In this document: piece after piece, positions 24,208 through 32,760 of the stretch
Numbering within the stretch: the first letter of the stretch is position 1
Layout: every line of letters starts with the position of its first letter
NCBI GenBank assembly: GCA_015956445.1
Contig: WIUZ02000009.1
Location: 496,001-560,000 of the forward strand
Length of the DNA: 64,000 bases
Reading direction: 5' to 3'
Origin: Thelephora terrestris
Lineage: Eukaryota; Basidiomycota; Agaricomycetes; Thelephorales; Thelephoraceae
The notes under the pieces: generated by a model
Seen by the model: only the letters and a program-made list of their open reading frames with translations
Database searches by the model: none
What the model was told of the DNA's origin: nothing
Position numbers and translations under genes: made by a program

Positions 24208-25160
24208 CACTGGGGACAAGGGGTCAAATACCCAGTGGGTACATGCTGAACACATTGTGATCACAGTCAACAAGTAATCACAATGTGCCCAGTGGGGGAA
24301 ATTTGAATACATTCAAAATGTGCCCGGCCATGTGAGTCCAATGTGCCAAGTAGGCACATTTTGATTGTGATCACAATGTACCCATCAATGTGATCTCAAT
24401 GTGCCCACTGGGGACATTTTGGTTGCGATCACAATGTACACATCAATGTGAACTCAATGTGCCTGCTGTGCATATTTTGATTGTGATCACAATGTTCCCA
24501 TCAATGTGTTCTCAATGTACCCAGCTCATTACATAATAGTTTCTTTCACAATGTTGTCCACAATGTGTCCAGCATGTGGCTGAGCCACTCATTCAAACTT
24601 CTTTCACAAAGTATCCAGTGATGTGTCCATAATGTCCCCAGGGGGTTCTTTTTGAAGTAATCACAATGTAATCTCAATATTGTTCAATTTCACCATGAAC
24701 TTTCAAAGAAATCACTATGTGTATGGCTGTACACATTCTAGACACATCACTGGATACTTTGTGAAAGAAGTTTGAATGAGTGGCTCAGCCACATGCTGGA
24801 CACATTGTGGACAACATTGTGAAAGAAACTATTATGTAATGAGCTGGGTACATTGAGAACACATTGATGGGAAAATTGTAAAAGAAATTAAAATGTGCAC
24901 AGCAGGCACATTGAGATCACATTGATGTGTACATTGTGATCGCAATCAAAATGTCCCCAGTGGGTACATTGAGATCAAATTGATGGGTACATTGCGATTG
25001 CAATCAAAATGTGCCCACTGGGCACATTGGATTCACATGGCCAGGTACATTTTGAATGTATTCAAATTTCCCCCACTGGGCACATTGTGATCACTTTTTG
25101 ACTGTGATCACAATGTATTCAGCATGTACCCACCGGGTATTTGACCCCTTGCCCCCAGTG
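24208..25160. repeat. Z foldback element, copy 2 (953 bp, TSD GAA)
   Basis: Same length and ends (CACTGGGG...CCCCAGTG) as the copy at 17,869, with GAA duplicated at 24,205-24,207 and 25,161-25,163. The interrupted X2 gene reads through when one GAA and the element are removed, which is an exact empty-site check against the intact X2 copy. The central spacer is inverted relative to copy 1, as expected for insertion in the opposite orientation. Confidence 0.9.
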
Positions 25161-25572
25161 GAAGGAAGGTGGCCAGGAGCGACTCACTCGCAACATTACA
25201 CAGCAGCCGTTGGTCACCGCCTTTGGTTCCTTTTGAGGACAGAACAGAAAGCGGTGAGTCGGTCTGTGCATCCCGCTTGTGGGATAACACTGACAGGCTT
25301 GTAGAATGAGCGGCTGAAGCGTGAAGTGAAGGAAGCGAAGGATGATGCCCGTAGGATGTACTCGGAAGCGTTGGACACGAAGAAGACGCTGCTCCTGATG
25401 AACGATACGCTTCGCGTGACGTTCGAGAGCGAGATGCTGGTGATGCGCGAAGAACACAATCGGTTGGTCGAGTCCTTGAAGGAACAGGACGACACCATCC
25501 AACGGGACCTTATTGAGGTTGACTGACGGCTCAACCGTCACAGAAGGGCTCTGAATGAGCTCGACACCAAGG

Positions 25573-25926
25573 TGTTGAGCAGGTAGAGTATAATACTATA
25601 CTACTACATGGATACTCTAATCCTTACCTGAAGGGGAGAGGTTTATAGTTGCTAGTGGGGGAGAGAGAGAGAGAAGCGATTAATTGATCTATCTACACAT
25701 GAGGGGTATATATATCTATCTACTCTATTGGTGTCACAACTGTATAGTGTGACTGATGCAGGGTCCGTGCGGTGGCTTAAGGCACATGCGCGTCATACCA
25801 ATCGATCGGATCACTGATGTGATACCGCCCCTTCGGGTCGCTTATTCAGCGCTCTCCGGCATCGGCTCTCGCACAAAGCGGTGAAGCCGGTTGACCCATT
25901 GCCGGGCACAGACCTCCAGTTCAACA
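25573..25926 (-). mobile_element. Copia solo LTR (354 bp, TSD CAAGG)
   Basis: It starts TGTTGAGCAGG and ends AGTTCAACA, flanked by CAAGG at 25,568-25,572 and 25,927-25,931. Inverted, it matches the 5' LTR at 2752-3105 along its full length. It lies in the third intron of the broken X2 gene, just after the donor. Confidence 0.9.
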
Positions 25927-26375
25927 CAAGGTTGGTGCAACTTCTCCTGGTCTTTGTCCAAGAGAGCTCACGCCACTTCCTAGGTTGACACGTTGGATGA
26001 CGCCTTGCCGTTGCTGGGTGCTCGGGTCGAATCGATGAGCAAGCGGTTGTGCCATTGCCGCACTCGTTCGGTGGCTGCGGTTCGCGACGAGTCCGAGGAC
26101 GAGTTGATTCCGGATCGGATGGCTTCCCCAATAGGTGGGATGTTGGTTGACATATTTGGCTTGTCCACTGACATCCCTTTTTAGCCTCCGACGGTTCGTA
26201 CCGTACACCGGCGCATACTGATGGCGGGGAAGAGGTCGTCCGCGAGACGTCTGAGGAGACGGCCGTGAATCCGGCTAGCAGTTCTCCCGAGTTGGAGTAC
26301 GCGGGGGAGAACGAGGTGGCTGTTCCGGTTCTGCCTCTGTCGATCTCGCCGGTGCGTGGGCAACATTCTATCCGT

Positions 26376-27425
26376 TGAACTAGCCACAAAGCCTTCGGAG
26401 TCCGAGAGGGCAGAGATGGCAGTTAGAAGGTCGGGTCCTCGGTTCAGAGGCGCGAGCCTCTAGGGAATCTGCGGGAAGCGAATGAAAGGTGAGAGAGAAA
26501 GTCGGGAAGAGAACGGGAGAACGAGGCAGAGGACGACGGGAAAGCCAGAGAACGAAACTACCGATAACCAACAAAGGGAAACGTCGGGATACGTCGGGAC
26601 AACAGAGTCAGAAATCGGGACACCAGCGGGACACAAGAGACCAGAGGGACAACGAGAACGAGGGCGAGACGACGAGGGAACCGAAGGGAGGACCGTAGCA
26701 ACGCTGCTAGGCCTCAGAAGAGAGAGAGAGAGAGAGAGAGAGAGGGAACGCTGCTGATTGATTCTCTGGTCTATCGAATACAGGGGCCTTTATATACAAT
26801 GCTAAGGGCTCTGAGAACGAAGGGAACCAAAGGGAACGAACCAAAATGATGTCAAGAGACCTTATGACGAGTCTATGACATAGGGAAGGCGGGGGATCGA
26901 AGGGAATGATGAAGGAAAGGAATGTGGTTGAGAAACGAACCAGAGGGAGGTCTGGAGTCGCAAGCAGGGCGATCGATCGAGACGTGATCGGGACGCAGAG
27001 AATGGAGATAGGGAGATGAGAACTAAAGATATAAAATGTACTGAAAAGTCGGGACACAATCGGGACTGATCGGGACACAATCGGGACTGATCGGGACACA
27101 ATCGGGAGGGAATGTGAAGGAAACAAAGTCCTAGGGATACTAAATGCTAAGAAACGCAGGTCGCAGGTCGCGGGTCGAGGGGGCGCAGGTCGCAGGTCGC
27201 AGGTCTAAGTCGCAGGTCGCAGGTCGAAAGGGGAAAACGTCGGGACGTCGTGATGTCGCGAAGGGGGATAAGGAGAGAGGGAAGTGTAGCGAAGCAAAGG
27301 GACAGGCGAGTCCTTGTCGGGACAGTCGAGAATGCTGAGGGAAGTCATCTAGACCTCGCGCAGCGGTTGTCGATAGTTGAGAGAAGGTCGCGATTCCGGA
27401 TAGTGTCCGAAATACAGTCACGACA
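26376..27425 (-). mobile_element. U-type solo LTR (1050 bp, TSD CCGT)
   Basis: On the minus strand it begins TGTCGTGACTG and ends GGCTAGTTCA. CCGT is duplicated at 26,372-26,375 and 27,426-27,429. On the minus strand a TATA box (GTATATAAAGG) near 26,791 is followed by CTGTATTCGATAGACC, about 415 bp from the LTR end. It contains an (AG)n run at about 26,711-26,751 and a purine-rich minisatellite (CGGGACACAAT...). A fragment of the same LTR is at 2468-2751. The 4-bp duplication and promoter block link it to the W LTR. Confidence 0.8.
26711..26751. repeat. (AG)n microsatellite
   Basis: An uninterrupted run of AG dinucleotides inside the U-type LTR, downstream of its TATA box when read on the minus strand. 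Confidence 0.9.
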
Positions 27426-28237
27426 CCGTGCTCGTCGTTGGGTTCCTTATCGTGGGGCACTTCGTCCAGCGCACCGCATGCGTCCCAGTAATCCCAACGC
27501 TGTCCGCCAGGGTGGAGACATTGAGTCCACCGTCCTATTCCGATGCGACGATGCTACAGTGTCGCGTGGATCGCGGCAAGTTGATTCCGGTGGAGTCCGT
27601 CGACGTGAACGGCTTAACTGACCTTACGCTCTTGTCGGTCCAGCGTGCAGCGGAGGCCGTTCGCCTGGTGGCTCAACTGACCGAGAGAGTGGAGGGTTGG
27701 TCAGTCCAGAGGACTCTGGATCAGACTATGGTCGATTCAGCGAGGAACCGCCTGCGCGCCGAGGTTCAGCTGGCCGTAGCTCATCGTCTGGAGGAAGCTC
27801 GGGTCGTCGAGATGGTCGACGAGGAAGTCGTCGAGAGTGTCTCGGAGGGGACGGAGGAGGAGGTTGCCAGTGCTGAGGAGTACTGGCAGACCAGGTCTTG
27901 ACTACTAGGGTTTGTATGCCTTAGTCCTCGTCCATAGAGTCCGGGCGGACTCAACTTCGTCGGCTGTTCATCGTGTGCGCGTCCGTGTGTAATATCATCT
28001 GTGCCTTTGTCTGTGTTCTTTGATGACGTGTGAGTTCGTGATAAGGGGGACAGATAAGATAAGAAAGGGGTATGGTTAAGGAAAGTAGGCGAAAGTTGGG
28101 TGTGAAAAATGGTTCAAAAAGGGAATAAAATTCAGCACGCTGACAGTTCTCTCACAAGCTAGTTGGACTAGTGAGTACTCTGCGGAGTCGGCTCAGTGCA
28201 CTGGTAGTTGTTGGGGTAGAGTGGCCCTGACATGGTG

Positions 28238-29254
28238 CAGCTCACACTTCCACCCTTGTTTGCGATGTACTAAACACTCGTGGGCCACTCCGCAGGTCTG
28301 TGTCCCCCGATCTCGATCCTTCCTGATCCCGGCAGAAGATGATGTCCTCGTGCTCTCTTGCCCCTTTCTGGCTGCAGTTCAATTGACTCTTGGTTTAACT
28401 CTTCCCCTACTCTTCCTCTCTCGCTGTGCCACTCTCTCATTGCTCGTTGTGCCACCCTCTCACTGCATCATTGTCTCTCTGCACCCTCATAGGCCTTCAT
28501 TCCCTTTGTCCTCGTTTAGCCTTTTTGTCATTTGATTTTCTGCAACCCGTTGCCTATCGACCATGTGTATTTTGTATTTTCCCTTAGCGGCAAAAATTAA
28601 TTATGGGTTTTCAATTATAATAATGGGTTTTGATTGCAAATTGAGAAAATTCGCTGGGATAATATATTTATTGAAATAATATTTGGTTGCTGGCACAGAA
28701 GATCTGCCCAGCTCACCGCAAAGGGAGGGCAGATCTCACGTCAAAGTCCCAGATCTGTGTCCGTCTGGTCAGCTCTCCGCTGATCAACTTCAGATGGGCA
28801 GATAGCCGCAAATCTGGCTATTTGTGGGAAGAGCTGGCCAGGTCTCTCCCAGACCAGTTTGCTGATGTGCCACTGAACATAATAATATTTGGTGGGATTG
28901 GTATTGTTCCTCTTCTGGAACTGGTCAGTCAACTATTCAGAGAGATTTAGTTCTGGGTGACTCCAGAATCAAAATCTCACTGACCTGTGAGAACAAAGGA
29001 TAGCTGCCACCAACGCCACCCTCCTGACCACCCCAGAGGAAGGCCGGACAAGAACCCATAGCAAACAAGATCTTGGATCCACAGAACAGCTCGAAGCGGT
29101 GGTTCCCGAACATCTTTCCCATAATGGAAAGGTCAACTTGAGGCACTGGAGACCCAGCGCCAAACCCCTGTTGGAAGACAGGCAGACTAGCCCTAGACAA
29201 TGCCGAGGACGATTGAGAAGACTGAGCGGGCAAAGACATTGTTGGTGTAGCTGG
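28238..29254. other. Unassigned sequence right of the nested elements
   Basis: About 1 kb with no gene supported by splice signals. It contains an AT-rich stretch (about 28,590-28,690) and several scattered AGATCTG(C/T)CC copies at 28,700-28,820. A minus-strand open frame of about 90 codons (28,969-29,240, starting MSLPAQSSQ) has no recognised family. It may be the host site into which the X1 element inserted. Confidence 0.35.
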
Positions 29255-29303
29255 CACTGGGGGCAAGGGGTCAAATACCTGGTGGGTACATGCTGAACAC
29301 ATT
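29255..29303. repeat. Terminal fragment of a Z foldback element
   Basis: 49 bp match the CACTGGGGGCAAGGGGTCAA end of the Z elements and then the similarity stops abruptly. No opposite end is present nearby, so it is a truncated remnant. Confidence 0.75.
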
Positions 29304-29847
29304 CTAGTGATGTGTAATCATGTAATCATGATTACAACATCATATTGACTTTCTGTACTATATATTCTCAATACTGTGTACTTCTCAATAGTGATCCCTC
29401 TTCTCCCCGACAATCATCACACTCTTGTCCTTCTGTCCTGTTTCTGGGTGTTGCCACCTCATGGTGGCTTCCATAATGGTGTCTTGCTTTGGTAAGGCTT
29501 CAACTTCACTGCACTGCCAAATCTGGTGACCTGGCACATCAGGAGAAGTCATGATCACTTTTGAGTGCTGGGTTTTTCTCAATGATTTTCTCTGCTGAAT
29601 TTGGGCACTTAGGGGGCCTTTCCACTTCCATGAAGTAACCACTGGGATTCCAAAAGATGCCAAAAGTGGAGGGAAGTTCCAGAAGTGCACTTTGGAAGTG
29701 ATCAGAATATTTCCTGATTGCACTGAACCTTTTCTCAGGGTTGTTGCCTTGGCATATCAAACTTTTGTTCTGCTTATACATTGGGTAGTTTCAAAGCCCA
29801 AGTACTTGAGGAGTATATTATATTACTGGAAGGCCGGCTAGGTCAAA
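29304..29847. other. Non-coding stretch downstream of the lectin gene
   Basis: No spliced or long open frame with recognisable content. It lies 3' of the lectin gene and probably holds its 3' untranslated end and terminator; no clear poly(A) signal can be picked out with confidence. Confidence 0.35.
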
Positions 29848-32045
29848 TTACTGCAGTTTGACTTTCTGAGAAGCACCCCACTTGTGACCTGGACACCAAT
29901 TTTCACCACCATCATCGCTACAATGTTCACGCACAACACCTACATCCTGATAGTAGAGCCTGATATACTTCCCATCCACCCACTGCACCAAAGCGAACTG
30001 GAAGTCAGATGTGACACCTCCAAGGACTTTGGTGATAGGACCCCAGGAACCAGTGTTCATGCTGGTGACAATCTCGTCTTGCTGATTGTGCCAGCACACC
30101 CGAAGGTGCAGCTCCTCGTTGATTTCATATGCTAAAGCATTGATAGGACTCCCACCTGGTACCCTGCCAGGGTTCCATTCACCTGTGAAAAAGTCTCAGT
30201 CCTGCCCTGAAGAACAAGCTCGAACTATGCTTATGAACTGACCTGAGTACCACCCACGGTCACTGTCATAACAATGATCCTTGAGAGACAAATCTTCGGC
30301 TTGGTAGTAAACACGCATTGAAACTCCTCCGTTCAAATTCAATGCTACAGCCGCAATGCTTGTACCGTCAAGTGCGTCCGGCAGGCGATCACCTTTAGCC
30401 CAGCAACCACCATCATTGCGCAATTCCGCAATGGCCTGCGAACCGAGCTCTTCCGGTCGTTTTAACAAACGGAGCATGCCCTGAGAACGAGTAATGCTCA
30501 CCCTGGTAATAGACACAAACATTAACACCACCCTCGCCATCATGAAAGTAAACGGCGCTCAGTCGGGTGTTGGTGGACGTTCTAATATTCATCTTGCCAA
30601 CGTCGCCCACGAACCAGCCTAAGCCTTCAGAGTAACAATACTCTTGGAGAATGTGCTGGCGGTCAAGGTAGTACAGGCGAATCTATTTCTAGGCCCATCA
30701 GGTGGTGCACTGGAAGCGTGGGGATTTGCTCGCCTCTTTCTCGCCCATCCAGGTGATACAAGCCAACGGGGTGGAGGGAGTGGCGTCAACAACATCTTGA
30801 TGGCGAAAGTTGGACCATAGGCCATTGGAGTACTCCGCCCGAAGCATTGCGCCACTAGGTGCTTGGTAGAAGATTCGAATTGACCAGTGAACCACTCCGG
30901 AGATGCCGCTCCGTGGGATTATGTTATGGTAGTTATTGATCGCCACAGGATCGCCCCTCGAGTTGGATCCCGGAGTGACCGTCCGACTTTGATGGTTGTT
31001 GCTCTCGCGAATTTTCAAGACATTTTGATGTATCTCGGTGACTATGGAATGGGTATCCACAACTTCACGCTGAACCTGGGAAACGATGGAGCGGGTTTTC
31101 ACAACATCGTGACGGACGTCCGTCGAAATGGCTCGAGGAGCAATTCTTGTCAACGGAGGTGATGATTCGTCGGGTGCGCTATGTCGTTATCAGACACATG
31201 GGTGATGGTTAGTATAGATTGCTGACCTGGCGTATGTCTGAGTAGTGGTAAGTGGTTATTCGGTGACTGATAGAGATCAAGCGCTCACAGGAAGATTCTT
31301 CGCGTGTTTGTCCCCATGGGTGTTGAACACGTCGCGATAAATTGCTGAAGCACTGGCGCTGGCGTTGGCGTTGACAGGGCTGGGAAGAGTCTGAATATCC
31401 AAAGCGCCACGTTGATTGTCATTTACATCGGCGTTAATCGAGAGTTCGGTCTAGGAGCCGAAGGTCAACAGTCGTCAGATAGAAGCGGAGGGACGCACTT
31501 CAAAGACACTAAGAATCTTTCCGAGTCCCAACTTCCAGGAGGCGACCGCCTCTTTATCGTGCTTTGCATGAAACCGTTGAGCGATCGCGTTCCGTTTACC
31601 TCGCTTGACAACGTGCCCCTTAATCTCGGCCATAGTCCTGGTGCCAATAGCCAGGTAAGTTAATCTTCCGGCGTATGCATCGCTGAGCGAACCCACATAT
31701 TAAATTGGTGGATGGCGTCGAGAATGGATTGACTGTGCTGATCCGCCCGTCTTCCTCTTAACCCCCGGCCAAGGGCTTGACACACGTCAGCACAGATGAA
31801 TCCCAGTTCGACACAGTCGGCCTTGTCAATCACCGATTGCTGCACACATCAGCGAACAATGGACCAACGCACATCGGAAAGGAACCCACTCTGATTGCAG
31901 CGAGAAGTAAACTAGCTGAGTCAAAGGCATCCTTGGCCGGTTTCGTGCCCTTCACGTCCCTCGCGAGATCCAAGGCATCCTTGGCCTTATTAATAGAGGA
32001 TAGAGCGCTCTCGCGCCCATTCTGTCGTTCGAGCTTGGCTTCCAT
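29848..32045 (-). CDS. Fucose-type beta-propeller lectin with NLR/MLKL-like N-terminal helical domain
   Basis: The ATG is at 32,045 and the stop at 29,848; about 570 residues in nine or so exons. Residues 1-150 form a helical domain (KAKDALDLARDVKGT, AKDAFDSASLLLAAIR, CVELGFICADVCQALGRGL, AWKLGLGKILSVF) typical of the N-terminus of mushroom NACHT and related NLR-like proteins, often compared with the MLKL four-helix bundle. Residues 150-280 are a Ser/Ala-rich linker and a second helix. The last 280 residues are an AAL/FleA-type fungal fucose-specific lectin with repeated IRLYYLD/VRVYYQ and GWYxG blade motifs; the family binds fucose in a six-bladed propeller. Two splice features decide the frame: an 11-bp exon at 31,227-31,237 and a GC-AG intron at 30,683-30,733. 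There is no signal peptide, so a cytosolic product is expected. A role in non-self recognition or cell death is inference. Confidence 0.75.
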
Positions 32046-32760
32046 CGTCGAGATAGCGAGGAGAAAGCAGGTGAGCGCAGGTCACGAGGGCCCGATCTGA
32101 GTAAGGGGGTGAGCGCTGGTGAGCGTCTAGGTTGGCATCTTATTCCAGCTTATTCCCCGCGCGAGTATACACCTATTTAGTAAGGTTTGTAGGTCAGCCG
32201 TGTTCTCATCAATGTTCATACCTCCTGTGTCAAACAAGTTTGCGCGTTTTTGATGCTTCTCAATCCCGCTGGGGTTAGTCAGCACCTGCTCCATATCTAT
32301 GGCTAACTTGCGCGGTTTCAGAGAGACCTCCAAGGTCCGAAGCTCCTCAACTTCGAGATGAGAGCTTGAAAGAACGAGCGGTCGTAGGCGGTCGTTTTAG
32401 AAGAACGGCCAACTCGATTGCGGTGATCGCCGAACTCGTTTTCAAATCAGGGCGGGGGCTTAAACGATATGCGGCTGAAGATAAGGCGCAATGCGGGCAC
32501 AAACACAAAATGACCGTAGCGAAGAGGCGCTGCAAAAGGGACAAGCCCTTTCTACCGCTGGATGGGCAAGACTGTCACGAGCGGATCGCGACCTGTTTGA
32601 GCGTTACGAGCCCAACTGAAGTTGGTATATGTTGATCGCTAACTTGACGTGTATTCAGATCCCGTGTGGGCAGTGAGTGACACTGAGACAGATAGAGTCG
32701 GCGGGTCCCCGGGCGTTGCACTTTCCCTTGTCCCTCCCTTCCCCTCCATCTTCCTCCCTC
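32046..32760. promoter_or_regulatory. Divergent intergenic region between lectin gene and glucanase
   Basis: The lectin gene leaves to the left and the GH5 gene to the right, so this 715-bp stretch must carry both promoters. CT-rich sequence (TTTCCCTTGTCCCTCC) lies just before the glucanase ATG at 32,761. The same CT-rich leader precedes the paralogue at 38,978. No clear TATA box was found. Confidence 0.5.

Larger units (their letters stand above)
21350..27901 (+). pseudogene. X2 cargo gene broken by four insertions
   Basis: This is the plus-strand copy of the gene at 12,697-14,447. The ATG is at 21,350. Exon 2 is split first by the Y element and then by the Z foldback. The intron after exon 3 holds the Copia solo LTR, and the region of the last intron holds the U LTR. 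The C-terminal frame is open from 27,428 to the stop ending at 27,901 and closely matches the intact copy (LLSVQRAAEAVRLVAQL, EEEVASAEEYWQTRS). The two exon insertions make the gene non-functional, although little point decay is seen, so the insertions are recent. Confidence 0.8.
20403..28145 (+). mobile_element. X2-family element, about 2.94 kb, expanded by four insertions (TSD GTTCT)
   Basis: It starts TGTCAGGGCCACTCTTCG and ends TTCAGCACGCTGACA, with GTTCT at 20,398-20,402 and 28,146-28,150; the flanks join to the X1 terminal sequence. Its own pieces are 20,403-21,566, 23,997-24,207, 25,164-25,572, 25,932-26,375 and 27,430-28,145 (together about 2.94 kb, against 2927 bp for the intact copy). 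Insertions, in order: a Y element, a Z foldback, a Copia solo LTR and a U-type LTR. The antisense TATA box (CTATATAGG on the minus strand) is near 20,870, about 470 bp from the left end. Confidence 0.9.
12238..28232 (-). mobile_element. X1-family element, about 3.3 kb, expanded to 16 kb by nested insertions (TSD TGGTG)
   Basis: The plus-strand left end is TGTCAGGAACATGG (12,238) and the right end AGAGTGGCCCTGACA (28,232), flanked by TGGTG at 12,233-12,237 and 28,233-28,237. The element's own sequence survives as 12,238-12,446, 15,374-16,831, 18,846-20,402 and 28,146-28,232, together about 3.3 kb, the size of the complete X1 copy at 6,586. The gaps hold an X2 element (12,447-15,373, TSD CGGCA), a W LTR (16,832-18,845, TSD ACGT) and a second X2 element (20,403-28,145, TSD GTTCT). 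The latter two carry further insertions. The cargo gene is on the minus strand; a TATA-like TATAAGTAAC on the plus strand lies at 20,031. Confidence 0.9.

Noticed and set aside
17871-25160. CRISPR-like array suggested by many short repeats in the Z elements
   Set aside because: The repeats are imperfect, inverted and without unique spacers of constant length, and the host is a eukaryote; they are subterminal repeats of foldback elements.
28969-29302. A real gene beginning in the Z fragment (minus strand)
   Set aside because: The longest version starts inside a transposon terminus, and the remainder has no family or splice support; kept only as unassigned.
30196-30740. Frameshifts in the lectin gene
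   Set aside because: Both apparent breaks are removed by introns (a GC-AG intron at 30,683-30,733 and a GTGAGC...AG intron near 30,440-30,495) that also bring the blade motifs into register.
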